NCBI GenBank assembly: GCA_037157565.1
Contig: JAZHRO010000026.1
Coordinates: 36,826,501-36,890,500 of the forward strand
DNA: 64,000 nucleotides
DNA from: Thalassia testudinum
Lineage: Eukaryota; Streptophyta; Magnoliopsida; Alismatales; Hydrocharitaceae
Reading direction: 5' to 3'
A program made the position numbers and the translations under genes. This document shows positions 36,434 to 48,408 of the stretch, in pieces. The notes under the pieces are model-generated. The model searched no databases. It worked only from the letters and a program-made list of their open reading frames with translations, and had not been told where the DNA came from. Each line of letters begins with the position of its first letter. The stretch's first letter is position 1.

Positions 36434-36913
36434 AGGAAATCCCCACCAGGGGGAGAGAATTTTTCCGTCTGGTGTGCGAGTTTTCTCTCTTTATAAAAAT
36501 CCCCCCGTCTATTCCGCCTGCCGCTGGCTTCGCCAAGCACTTGCGAACATCGAGAGTGGTTGAAACTGATGGATAAGCATTGGCCGTTCTATATCAGACG
36601 TATGACTTCACCATCAGACGTCTTAAAATATGTAGAAATAGGAACTTGTGATGACAATTTCCTAGACGTCCATACTGATCTCCAGACGTCTCATAGATGC
36701 AGAATTGCACGTCTAGACTCTTCACATAGCCTGCATTCATCAAATAAATTATATTAGCATATCATATGTTATTAAATGTAAAATTGATGCATAAAATTAT
36801 ATGCAGACTAAGATGAATTGCCATAGAATTCCTAATTAATTAACAAATAAGAATAACTAATTAGAAAGTACTTAGGCCAAATAATGGTCCACGAAAGTGG
36901 ATTTATCAGGGGC

Positions 36914-37108
36914 TACCCTGCACTATCACGCGGTCAGTCGTTTTCGCTAACGGGTGCGCTCTAGTCATACAACACAAAACAAAAGAGAGGCCGCATCCCT
37001 GACCGATCTACGTACCCTCGCCTGACTATCTGATTGGCACCGTGGGCCTAATAGGAGTCAATGTAGGAAGATCATTCCTACCCTGGGTCCCAACTCGAGG
37101 GAAGGCTA
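36914..37108 (-). repeat. Minus-strand Tekay-type LTR fragment, right half
   Basis: TACCCTGCACTATCACGCGG... and CCCTCGCCTGACTATCTG match the minus LTR at 46580-46740. It continues exactly the sequence broken at 3706, which shows that M landed in this older LTR. Confidence 0.7.
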
Positions 37109-37663
37109 TGTAAAGACCCGTTCTGTTTTGAGCCTTTTAAGACGTCTGGACTTTCAGTCAGATGTCTGGTCGGATGCCTAGACCCCTTCCCGGACGTCTG
37201 GAAATTGAAAAATTTGTACGCTGGGTCTGTTCTGCACACTGCTTGCGCGCAGACCACTTTCTTCTCTCTCTTCTTTTCTCCTTCCCCCTCATCGAACCCT
37301 AACCCCACTCCCTGTATAAGAGCCCTCTCCCCCTTCCTCTCTTCTCCACTCCACCACCACCTTACTTCCTCTCCATTGCCGTGAGAAAGACGAGCGAGAG
37401 AGAGGGAGCGAGAGCGAGGAGGAGGAGCGGCGCGAAGAGAGGAGGAGGTGGGCGAGCTTGCGAGTTTCGTGGGAGCTCATCGGAGTGCGCACGGCCGCCG
37501 CGGCACATGCGGGAGAAGGAGTGCGTCGGGGGAGCCATCCCCAACTTCCTGCTGCAAACGAGAGGGAGGAGCCACGGCTGCACGCGGCGAGAGGAGCGGG
37601 AGCTCGCCCTTGTACTAGAACTTTTCTAGTATCAGACGTCTGGAGTGCCTTCCAGACGATGGG
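37109..37663 (+). repeat. 5' portion of a Tekay-type LTR, truncated
   Basis: TGTAAAGACCCG matches the start of 6641-7190. Module I palindromes at 37138-37201, TATA (TATAAGAG) at 37315-37322. The match breaks at 37663 where another element begins. Confidence 0.8.
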
Positions 37664-38840
37664 TGATTGCACCGCAAAAATACACTTGCAATTGCGTCGT
37701 CTTGTGCTATTTCCTAGCATTACCGGTGCATATTAGGGTTCCATAGTCGCATTTGTAAAAAACACATGCTTGCATGCATTTAATTGAGAGGGAAGGAGAG
37801 TGAATAAATTGGCCTCGCAATTCACGTTTTCCCTAAGTTCTGCCTTGCAAAAATTCCATCTTCATTTTTAGTTCTTTTTTATTTTCTTCCCGCAACTGCA
37901 TGGCAACATCTTCTTCTTCGTGCCATTCCCTACTCACACCCCTCCCTGCCAACCGCATACTTGATCTCCTTGCCGACCATGCCAAGCCATGCACAGCCAG
38001 GGCATGGCTGTGCATGCTTTCTCCTTTTATAAAAAGAGCACGACTGCCTTCTTGCAAAGTAGCCTGGTCCTCAACGCCAAAACCCCACATAGCAGCTCAC
38101 TTCCAGGTCGCCTCCTCCCCCTCTCCCTCCATATGCAGGACCTCCTCCTCAGAGGAGACACTCTGCGGGCAGGAGTCTTCATTGTGGTGCACACCCACCA
38201 CCGTGAAACCACCACCGCCCAGCTCTTCAAAGAGCCGGTGGGCGTGGTGGCCTTCGTTCCCTGTTTCAAGTTCAAGCCATTGCAGCGATTGGAGTGAGAG
38301 CTTCACATTATTTGGAGGAGCACACTTTTCCTTTTGGTGGGAGAGTTTCTTTATGGTGGAAAGAGTTTCTCCTAAACACAAGACTAAAACCTGGGATAAA
38401 AAGTCTACCTACGCGCACAGGTAAGGACTCCACCTTCCCTAATGAACACTAGGGTTGGATCTTATGTTCACCTGGTCTTTCCTGATATGTGTAGTGTGAA
38501 CCAAGTTTACTTAAGCTCTCAAGTAGAAGCAAACCAACGAATCCTGTACTGGTATCTCAGGTACAAGAATACGTCCTTAGTTAGGAGAGATTCCGATCTA
38601 TCTTGTCAATGCTCAAGTGAATTAAGCCGAGCCTGAGCGAATCAAGCTTCTGCGGCCTGGAAAGTCTTCAAAACAGATGTTGAATATCCATAAACACTTA
38701 TTGTATTTTTGTTTCAACCTTTAGATCATTACTAAACACCATTTTTATTATATATATTTTCTTTTTCTTTTTCTTACATATTTATAAATAGGTGAAAACT
38801 GCATGATATCATAAAATAGCCAGATCCTATGAATGCCTAT
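37664..38840 (+). repeat. Unclassified LTR-like segment
   Basis: Starts TGATTGCACCGCAAAAATAC directly after the broken LTR and has a TATA (TATAAAAAG) at 38028-38036. It is cut at its right side by element C. The TG start and promoter suggest the 5' part of an LTR, perhaps Ty1-copia, but no PBS or coding region is present to test that. The 174-codon Ser/Pro-rich frame (37900-38424) shows no domain. Confidence 0.4.
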
Positions 38841-41566
38841 TGATGAGAGCCTCATCATGAGCCATAACTAGCCCATTTTGACCCAATGAAGAAGATAAAA
38901 GCTCCTACATAACCTAGAAAAAGGCTTAACTGAAGGAACAAGTGCTCTGAGAAGAAAACATGAAATAAAGGTTAAAACTGCAATTTTACCATTGCAGTAC
39001 ATAAACAGGATTTCTCAGAGGCAAAACATAGGTCAAATGGTCTAAATGGGATAAAAAGTGGGTTGAGTCAATCAGAAATGGGTTTATGTGTAATCTAAGA
39101 ATTAAATGACACTTGGTAACCCTAAAACAGACCCGCTTAAATTAACAAGGTTCCGGTCAGGATAAAAATCAAGTAAACCCTCTAAGAATCATGGAAAAAC
39201 ATCCTCTAGGGTTGAGAACACTTAAGTTGGCCTTTGGAACCCAGCTTGACCTAAAATTGGGTCCTAGCTCTTCAATTAACCTAATTTGGGTTTTTACGAA
39301 AAATGTCCAGTCAAACATGGTCAAACCTAAAATCCAACTTCACCATTGGATTCCTTAGGTCAAAATAAGGTTTGTACCAAAATTTGGACCTAAGGGGAGG
39401 TCATCTTGACCTACTTTGCTATTCAGTACACCCAAATCATAATTTGGTCCCTATCTTTTGAATATCTTTGCAGAGAGCCCCCTAAGTTCTTCGCCCCCTT
39501 TGCAATCCGGTCCTACCGCCATTGTTAGGGCAGAACCGAGCTCCGGCAAAGTTTAGAGAGGGATTCCTCTCTGATTCCTCAGAGATTCTCTCCCAGAAAT
39601 GGAAGGGAGATTCTCTGAGGAATTCCCTTCCATTTAAGGCCGATCACAACTGCTGGTGTGAACCCAATCTCTCGTGCGAACGCACGAGAGATTTGGGTAT
39701 CTTAACTTCTTTCCATCTCCGGCGACCAACCTCAGACGCTGGCGTGCCCTCCACGCTCTGCACACCCGGCCCAGCGTCTATAAAAGAGACTACACCTCCG
39801 GTCACTCGATCTAAGCTTGATTTTGACGGAGATCCCCTCCAAATTCCCTCTCTCCCATCTCCGGCCAAACGACCCGCAAGCTCTGGCGACCTCCTCCCCT
39901 CCTTCTCGTCGCTCTGCTGCCATACCAGCAGCAGAGTCAACTCCGCCACTTCCTCCCGCGTCGCGCTGTACCACGCGTGCGTGCCCCTGACCTCATCTTC
40001 GTTGCCGCTTCCTCCCTCAGGGTCCTTCTTCCCCGACAATGGCAGTTATGCGCTTTCCTCTCCGCCGCCTCCCTTCCTTCCAGACCACTCCAGATACCTT
40101 CTCCCTCCTCTCCTCTCTCTTTTCCCCCTGCTATTTTATCTGATTACCCCTCGACAGTGCCTAACCACCTCCATCGTCCTCGCCTCCGACCGCCCTCCGG
40201 CGAGCTGCCCACACCACTCTGCCCCTCCACACGGCTCGCCAACCCCCTCGTGAGCTCTGCCTCACCATCAGGAACTCACTTCACCCCACCACTGCCACTC
40301 CAGACCTCCATAATCACCCCCCGAACAACCCAACATCTCCGGCCACAGGTTAACCTAGGCACGCACGCCCAGGCCGACCTGCAGCCTGCAGCACCGCCCA
40401 CCGCCTTCGCCGTGCCACGGCGAAGGTTTCTAGCCAATCTGATTGGGCCAATAGGCTGTTCTTGTGTGTGACAGGTTTAAGCTCTGGCCGCCATTATCAG
40501 CCGAAGCAGCCAGGAGCTTGCAGCAGCTTCAGGTACCAGGACTCCCAGGCTGCAGGTGCAGCAGACTCATGCGAGTGTCGCGAAGTGAGTGAGGCTAGCA
40601 AGTTGCACAGAGAGGACAGCAGCTGGAGCAATCGCGCGACGAAAGCTCTGCGGGTGCGAAAGCAGGACCGACCAGATAGTCCCACATCGTGGGATTGCAA
40701 AACACAGGTATCATTAAATTGTTTTTGTGTTTTAAGCCCATTGCCTCCGTAAGCACAGGGGTGAGGTCCCTCACCTGCCCTCACACCCGCCTCGTCCGCG
40801 GCTTGACCTCGCGGATCTGGCGGGATCCGACCCAACCTAAACCTACGCACTCCTCGCGCATCACCACTTGCCGGTGCGCTTGGTCCCGGGTGCGAATCCG
40901 ACCCGACTACCCGTGTGGCTCTGGGAGAGCGTCGTTGAGTGAATTGCATGAGAGAGAGAGAGACGCTTGGGTAGAGGGACGGGTGTATGTTTTGCTTTGA
41001 CAATGGTGTGTGCAGGAAGGAAGAAGCGAAAGAGGCAGCGAACACTTAGCAGCTGCAGAACAGGAAGAGAAGAAAGAAGAGGCTGTGTAGCAGTGAAAGG
41101 AGAAGTTTTCGCAGAGAAGAAGGAAGAAGGAAGACAAGGCAGAAGAGAGAGAAGAACGAAGAGAGGCCAAGTGAAGAAGAAGAAAGGCAAGGCAGAAGAA
41201 GAAATAAGAGAAAAGAAACAAAGGCAGGAAGTAGAAGCCTGCACAAGACAAGAAGCAAAGGCAGAAAGAGAGAAGAGCAACGAAGAAGAAGAGAGAAAGG
41301 AGATTACATTTAAGACATCTGATACAGAAATCAGACGTCCAATTCTATTTTTATTTCACAAATCCCTTTTAAAATTCTCTCTTTGAATCAATCCTTTTCA
41401 TTTAACAGTTGTATTCTTTGGTTTTAAAAAGTACTGAGCTTGCTCCCTGTGTTCGACCTCGGATACTTTAGTTTTTCGAGTAATAAAATTCCTTATATTT
41501 GTTTAAATGTTTTGTCAGTTATACTACAACGTGATATACTTTAAACCCGCACAAAAATCGAGAACA
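38841..41566 (+). repeat. 5' LTR of element C (2726 bp)
   Basis: TGATGAGAGCCTCATCATGAG... to ...CGAGAACA, before TTTTGGCACC. TATA (TATAAAAG) at 39779-39786; U5 motif at 41440-41462. Frames 39522-40253 and 40861-41386 are compositional. Confidence 0.9.
41311..41342 (+). repeat. GACGTC palindrome pair in Athila-type LTR
   Basis: TAAGACATCTGA, 8 nt (TACAGAAA), TCAGACGTCCAA. The corresponding pairs in A (18842-18870, 31028-31054) and the nested LTR (28651-28682) have spacers one longer or shorter. Confidence 0.65.
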
Positions 41567-41569
41567 TTT

Positions 41570-41587
41570 TGGCACCGTTGCCGGGGA
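41570..41587 (+). promoter_or_regulatory. Primer-binding site of C (tRNA-Asp)
   Basis: TGGCACCGTTGCCGGGGA, one mismatch from the tRNA-Asp complement, 3 bp after the LTR. Confidence 0.9.
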
Positions 41588-41728
41588 GCAACGGGCACTT
41601 TTAAAGCTTTAGTTTCAACTTTTCTATCTAATATCTGACTTAACTTCTCTCTTTTGTTGTGTTCAAGCAGGGAAAGCAAAACAAAAAGGAAAGAACAATA
41701 ACTGCACAACAGACTCTCCAAGGAACAG

Positions 41729-42615
41729 GTAATTTCCATAAGCCCTCTCTCTTAACCCTCTCAAAATCTAAAAAGGAAAAAAAAGAGAAAAATCAACTTA
41801 GGGCTACCTGTTTCATATTTAGTAACTCATTAAGTTGTCTGATTTTCATTTCAACATATTTTTGTCTGTTCATCCAACTAAGGCAACTAGGGCTAAAACT
41901 TTCTTGATTGAGCCCTAGGTGCCAATTTCTAAAGCAACTAAATTGGACCCACTAGAGCCAAGTTAGGGATTGGAAAGCTAGGGTTTTTAGAAACACATCT
42001 CTTAAATAAAGAAACAAATTTTCCAAAAAGAGGTGTGCCTAAACCGTGTTTGAAAAGATCTATACAAGAGGAACCCTAAGCAAATCAGGCTGTTAATCCA
42101 TGTGAACCATAAAAAAAAAAGGACCTAAAAACTCTCAAAGGAACAAGAGGTGAAGTTGATCCCTTGGGTCAACCAACCTTAAAATTAGGTCACTTTTTTT
42201 ACACTCAAAATACTTAAAAGTTCAAGTGGAACATTAAGCACCTTGATCTTAAAATAAAAAAAAGGTAGACTTAAGAGGTCAAGGTCCCCATTCTGGTCTA
42301 CCTGGAACCGCAGTGACAAAAGAGGTCGGGTGGGGGAAACCCTGTAACCCGTGGGGATGCTCTACTGTGTAGGGGTCTTTGCGGGACTCTCCCTCTCTGG
42401 CTGCCAGGTATTTCTCAGGTGGGCGATCTTCTGATCCAGGGGTCCATCTGCCCCGAACCTCTATAGTCACCCAACAATTTTTGGGTGTCTTGATTGGGTT
42501 CAGCACCTTCTAATCTCATCACATCTTCCGGTGCATGTTCGGTAGGAGGTCCTTAAGACCTCCTCTAGAAATTCACTCTCGTCGAGGCCAAGCCTCGACG
42601 CCCTTGTTTGTGCAG
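41729..42615 (+). other. Predicted leader intron of C
   Basis: GGAACAG|GTAATT donor and TTGTTTGTGCAG acceptor (887 bp). The Gag ATG lies 60 nt after the acceptor with no other ATG between. A hairpin CACCCAA/TTGGGTG is at 42468-42487. The segment has no long plus-strand ORF. Confidence 0.5.
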
Positions 42616-42675
42616 CAACCCCACCACATAAATCTTTCATCTGATTCAGATCCTGATCCTCCTTCTTCTCCCATC

Positions 42676-45600
42676 ATGGCACAACCCATTGAAGAGGAGA
42701 ACAACCTTGAACACCAACTTCAACGCCTTAATGATCTCTTTCAGAACTTTGTAAACCCACCACAGCGACCTATGATGCGAGATCACTATAATCCCGCTGC
42801 GGTGGCAATCGAACCCCGAGTACGAATCCCAATTGGAGGACCTGATTCTGAACTGAAGCCCAATATGATTCATGCCATACCGAAGTTCCATGGGCTTAAC
42901 TCTGAGGATCCATTCCAACACATCAAACAACTCAAGCATCTGGCCCAGACCTTCGGGTCAGATGTACAAAACCGGGATATCCTACTCATGAAAATGTTTT
43001 CGTTCTCCCTCATGGACAAGGGCGCACATTGGTATCAAACTCAAACCCGTCCGATCAACACATGGGAGGAACTGCAGTCCGAATTTTTGAAAAAATTCTT
43101 CCCCGTTGGCCGGACGAATGCCTTGCGCCACCAGATCACTCATTTCACTCAACAACCGGGAGAACCTCTTCACGAAGCTTGGGATCGATTCCTAGATCTC
43201 ATGCGAAAGTGCCCCCATCACGGAGTTCCTAAGTGGGAACAAGTCCAGTCTTTTTACCAGGGACTCCGTGAGGATATTCGTTTATTCGTCAATGCAACGT
43301 GCGGAGGAAACATCATGGGTCAACACGAGGACACGGTGTGGGAGATTCTCGAAAGCATGTGCGAGAACTCCATAAATAATGACTCCATGGGCTTATTCGA
43401 CAGGACGAATGCCCGCGCATCGACGAATCTAAGAGGGACACATGAGATGCAGGACCTGTCCACTTTCGTCGACTTGGAACTGATGGCCAGTCGGCTGGAC
43501 AAGGTTTCTATCATAGAAAAGAAGGTGGATGAGCTAACTCGACATTTGCAGCAAGCCACCTCTGCGCAAAACTCTTTTGCACGACCTCCTCTGGCAAGGG
43601 AAACTGTGCAAAACATCTATCACCAACCTGCCAAGGAGATGGACCCACATCCACCCCCGTCTGCCTCTCGGACCGGAGTAACCTCCGATCCATTCTACTC
43701 GAGTTGGGGGAACTCTGAACCCTCGTATTCTGACTTTCCCGAGGTTCCTCAGAACTGCGAGGACCTCAACGCCATCCAGAATGACCCGTTCTCCAATACC
43801 TACAACCCTGGATGGCGAAATCATCCTAACTTTCAGTGGGCGGGAAATTCTCAAAGACCACCATATCAACCCCGTCCACAAGCCTCTCGTCCATTTTAGC
43901 GGCCTCAGCCTCGGCCCAATCCCACCTACCAATCCGGGCAAAACCAGGATCAAATGACTCTTATCCTGCAAGCACTGGCTGACATTCAAAAGACAAATGC
44001 GGCAATGCAAAAACAGCACAAGGACGAAATCACAGAGGTTTGCAACCAACTGGCCCAGATGGCAAATTCCCGCCAACCTGGTACCCTTCCTTCGCAACCT
44101 CTGCCCAACCCAAATAACGTGCTAACCCAGAAGCGCGTTATGAATCCAAATTTAGGCCAAACACATGTGATTTATCAGGCCCCCGCTACTCCATCACCAG
44201 ACGGGATGGAGGCTTCAACATCTTATGCGGGATTTCAACAGCAGCCACCCCTCCTACCTAACCCAAATCAGGCCGGGTTGAACTCTGTAACAACATGTAG
44301 TGGTAAAATAACCCAAGACCCACATTATCCGAACCACTCCAAGCCTGATAGTGGCCAAGACCCTAGGATAGTTATCCAAGATACTACTGTCCCAGATCAA
44401 GAACCTGGACCTATCCTAGAGGAACCAGCTAGGATCCCATTTCCTGAGGCCTTGACCAAAGGAAAAAGAATAACCAAACCCGTGGCTCCCGAGGAGGATC
44501 TGGTCAAGCTCTTTGAACAGGTCCAAATAAACATCCCGTTGACGGATGCAATCCGCCACATACCGGCTTACGCAAGATTCTTGAAAGACATATGTACACC
44601 TAAACGTAAGCCGCGAACCAAGGATGGGAACCCAATCGTAATGTCAGAGCAAGCCAGCTCTGTCATCTTGAGCAAACTCCCACCCAAGGCTAAAGACCCA
44701 GGAACTCCCTTGATTTCTTGTAAAATTGGTGAAACCCAATTTGATAGAGCCCTACTAGATCTAGGTGCCTCCATAAATTTAATACCTACATCCCTCCTTG
44801 ACCACCTTGAAGAATCTGAACTTAAACCCACTGAGGTGACATTGCAGTTAGCCGATCGATCCATCAAGTCACCCAAAGGAATACTCGAGAATGTCATTGT
44901 TAGAGTAAGAGATTTTTATTTTCCAGTAGACTTCATAGTACTAGACATGGATGCACCTAAGAACCCAAGGGACACACCAATCATATTAGGGAGACCCTTT
45001 TTGGCCACTGCTAGGGCCAACATTAACTGCGAAGAGGGCCAGATAGAATTAAAATTTGGGAATCAAAACATGAAGATTGACATTTTCAAGGCCAAGCAAG
45101 GGATTAATTGCAGGGTTATAGAGGACAACCTGATTATTCCTGATCAACCACTAGAGAATCAAAAACCGCTAACAGAGGAGTGCGAACATGATCTAGATAT
45201 ACCTATGACTCCTACCATTGCTCCTGATGCAAACCCCGAACCACCCGCTGCTGCTGACAACCCTATCATGGAACTCAAACCCTTTCCCGAACATCTAAAG
45301 TACGTCTTTCTGGATTCAAATCAGACGTTTCCTGTGATTATCAATTCTCGACTCACACCTGACCAGGAACTCCGTTTGATTTCTGTTCTCCAGCAACATC
45401 GTAGAGCCATTGGATGGACTCTCGATGATTTGACTGGTATAAGCCCTTCATACTGCACACATCGAATCTACACAGAAGAAGGCTCACGACCTTCAAGAGA
45501 AATGCAAAGACGCCTAAACCCTAACCTACATGAGGTCGTGAAAAAGGAGATCATAAAGTGGTTAGATGCAAGGATCATCTACCCGATCTCCGACAGTCAT

Positions 45601-45857
45601 TGGGTGAGTCCAATACAAGTGGTGCCTAAGAAGGCAGGACTTACCATCATCACGACTGAAACCGGAGAAGTCATTCCTACCCGAATAGCTAACTCGTGGA
45701 GAGTCTGCATTGATTACAGAAGACTCAATTCCTCCACGAAGAAGGATCATTTCCCACTACCGTTTATTGATCAAATCCTCGAAAAACTAGCGGGAAATAG
45801 GTTCTTCTGCTTTCTTGACGGGTATTCCGGTTACAATCAGGTGGCAATCCATCCAGA
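42676..45857 (+). pseudogene. gag-pol: gag-pro-RT (5' part) of element C
   Basis: ATG at 42676 (MAQPIEEENNLEHQLQRLND) is the first ATG after the predicted acceptor. Gag core KMFSFSLMDKGAHWYQTQ and FLKKFFPVGRTNALRHQI. A TAG at 43897-43899 (A has CAG) interrupts Gag; the same frame then runs open to the inserted LTR. Protease DLGASINLIPTS at 44758, with VDFIVLDMD and PIILGRPFLATARA. RT begins near 45290: HWVSPIQVVPKKAG, WRVCIDYRRLNSSTKKDHFPLPF, and RFFCFLDGYSGYNQVAIHP, which carries the first catalytic Asp. The frame is cut at 45857 by the solo LTR and resumes at 48539. Except for the stop and the insertion, the gag-pro part looks well preserved. Confidence 0.92.
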
Positions 45858-47640
45858 TGTAACGACCCGGTTCCCGAGTCCCTACGAGACACGAGAACCG
45901 GACCGACTCGACTAATCCCAAGACCTAGTCGTCCAACGAGGAAGTAACCAAAAGACAGTAAAATAAACCACATTCAGCATGAATATAACTAACAGTAAGA
46001 AAGTACAGCAGTAAGGAAAGAAACTACTACAGTAGGTACCACCACAACAGTAAAACAGCATTTATCATATAACAAGAACTGCAGGTAAAGAAGGTACAGC
46101 GGAAACAAAAACTACTCACTAGAACAGAAACAAAAGGGGTACAAAAAGGCTGTGGTAACTCTACTGGACCCTACTCGGCCCAGCGTCCTCTGCAGCCGCC
46201 GACCCTGGCTGCTTAACACCTGGTCCTGAAAAAGGTAACGAGTGTAACATGTCAGCAAAACGCTGAGTAGAGTGGCAAACTAACTAAAGGCAACAGTAGA
46301 GTGTACAGTAGCTGTTATGTTCTATTACTTCCTTTATTCACATCTTTCAATTTTTCTCACTATTTCATTTATTTCTCAGATCCTTTACTTTATCTCGAAT
46401 GTCCTCGTGGGAACGATCTTGATTGCAGTCTTTTCCAAAAGTAGAAGTAGCACGTGGTGCTCTCCTGGCCGGGAGAGTCCCCCGTGGTGATCCTACCCTC
46501 AGTCAACCACCCCAAGGTCACTGACAGACGTAACGGTGACTACGGCACGCGCGATAGACGCACAGGTAGCTAACCCGCACTGGCACGCGGTCAGTCGTTT
46601 CCGTTAACGGGTGCGTCCAAAGCACAGCACGGAACCAGGGCAGAGCCCTCTCAGTAACAGGGGTCCAACCCCTCCACAGTAACCAAACCGGGGCCTTGCC
46701 CCTCCACAGTCCGCGCACCCTCGCCTGACTACCCTGGTTTGCCCTAATGGGCCTAACAAGTCGGTGAAGGAGGCTAGCAGAACCCCGGGGCCCGTGGGGT
46801 AGCTAGTACTCTCCTAACACTAGTAGCTCTCCTCGGTACTACGTACACGAGGGCCAACAAGTCGGTACAGAGCGGCCAAGCCTAACCCCGGGTCCCTGGG
46901 GCGGCTGGCCCCACTCTGCACTAAAACAGATACAGGTACTTCCCTTGGTACTGCGTACCCAAGAGACAGTACAAACTACATCTCAGTTCCATTCCTTTTT
47001 CTTTCCAGGAGTTCCACTCCTAATTTCCCGTAGGGTTCCAGCTCTGTATTTCAGAACATCATATGTTTCACTTTCCAGATTCACGTTCTCAATTTCCATG
47101 ATCTCAAACATGTTTCTTTGTTCATAACAGGCAGCTGTTAATTAATTTCACAGGCAGCTTATATATTCCTTTCCATTTTTCCAAGACTGCAGTAATATAC
47201 ATTCCACTAGTTTTTCCATCCTAGGATTCATGCCATATCCTAGGATCTATCATACAATCTAGTTTTCCGGCCCTAGGATTCATGCAACACCTAGGAGCTG
47301 TCATTCCATATATTTCTCATTCCTAGGATTCATGCAATGCCCTAGGTTCTAGTTATGGTTCCATACTTTAACAGATTTTAATAGTAAACTTAAGCCACTC
47401 TACCAGGTACAACGGGACTAATGGGGGCGTGATCGGGAATCCCGCGTGCCTCCGCGACTCTCAAGACTGCAACCGAACGAGGTCCTATCACAAGGATCAA
47501 ACACAAGAAGTGTCTCAGAACAGTGTATAGCTACTGTAGACGGGTAGAGGAATTAATTCTGAAACGAACGCAACTCGAATCGCGGAAAACGGAGCCCAAA
47601 CGGGCCCTAAACGGGTCGAGAAAGACGATACTGTGCAAAA

Positions 47641-47822
47641 TCAGACGTCTGGAACTCCTTCCAGACGTCTTAAACGGTGGATCAGAAAATTACCTGTTCA
47701 GCTTGGTTCCCCGGACGTCCAGAAGTCTGCGGGGACATCTGTCCTATACCCCAGACGTCCGATGGTCCACACGGACGTCTGTAGATCACTCCCGCCGTCC
47801 GGTACAACTTCCAGACGTCTGA
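47641..47822 (-). repeat. GACGTC palindrome arrays III and IV (solo LTR)
   Basis: Array 47711-47822: six 12-mers at an exact 20-bp period (CCGGACGTCCAG to CCAGACGTCTGA) with unrelated 8-nt spacers. Pair 47641-47672: TCAGACGTCTGG, 8 nt, CCAGACGTCTTA. Confidence 0.88.
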
Positions 47823-47923
47823 TTTGCAAAGGATGGCGAATCAGCGAACCTGCGCACGGCCAACCCCCCCTCCCTCAGTACGGTCAGTCGAGAAGAAGGA
47901 AGAAGAAAGCGGAAACTTACCTT

Positions 47924-47987
47924 TCAGACGTCTGTATGATCTTACAGACGTCGACCTTGCCGTCTGGCTATCAACCCAGACGTCTGA
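47924..47987 (-). repeat. GACGTC palindrome module II (solo LTR)
   Basis: TCAGACGTCTGT, 8 nt, ACAGACGTCGAC, 0 nt, CTTGCCGTCTGG, 8 nt, CCAGACGTCTGA. Same layout as 1323-1386. Confidence 0.8.
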
Positions 47988-48408
47988 TTCTGGAAATTTT
48001 TCCAGAATCAGAACCCTGCTCGGCCTCCGCTCGCGACGCCGCCCGCGTCGCACCTCGCGCGTCTGCTGCTCAGCCCACAGTAGGTCCCACTCCGCGTCGC
48101 TCCGTTCCCCCTGCGCCCTCCGCCGGCCGGCCAAGCCGCTCCGGCGAGCTCGCCCTCACGGCAGAGCCCCGCCCTCGCATGCCGCACCTCCTCCGCGCTC
48201 ACTGCGGCTGCCGCTGCCGCCCTCGCGCTCAGGAAGGAGAAGAAGGAGGAGACGGTGGAGATGGGGGGGGAGGCGCGCCCTTTTAAGGCCGCGCGAGGAG
48301 GAGAGAGAAGGTGGTCGCAGCGCGCCTGCAGCCGCAGAGAGAGAGAGGAATCGCAGGTCTGCGCGCACAGGCGCGCAGACGAATCTCCCGTGCGAACATA
48401 ACTGTTTT

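Larger units (their letters stand above)
3707..36908 (-). mobile_element. Element M: non-autonomous Athila-like LTR retrotransposon, expanded by nested insertions
   Basis: Minus-strand element. Its 3' LTR is at 3707-5467 with a polypurine tract beside it, and its 5' LTR is at 32707-36908 with a tRNA-Asp-type PBS beside it. Flanks GAGGC (3702-3706) and GGGGC (36909-36913) fit a decayed 5-bp TSD inside a pre-existing LTR fragment. The internal region is broken by a solo LTR (6641-12088), another LTR (13046-15243) and element A (16429-31292). When these are mentally removed, the internal region is about 5 kb and encodes no recognisable gag, RT or integrase, only a decayed ORF of about 450 codons. 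Confidence 0.8.
32707..36908 (-). repeat. 5' LTR of element M, interrupted
   Basis: Homologous to 3707-5467, split by the LTR at 34093-36433. Without the insert it is about 1856 bp. Minus TATA at 36489-36495. GACGTC palindromes recur at 36595-36695. Frames such as 33158-33772 (minus) are shadows of the GC-rich part. Confidence 0.85.

Noticed and set aside
37900..38424. 174-codon frame starting MATSSSSC
   Set aside because: Crosses a TATA box, no domain, equally long antisense frame; more likely LTR sequence than a gene.
39522..40253. 243-codon frame
   Set aside because: Inside the 5' LTR of element C around the TATA box; no protein features.
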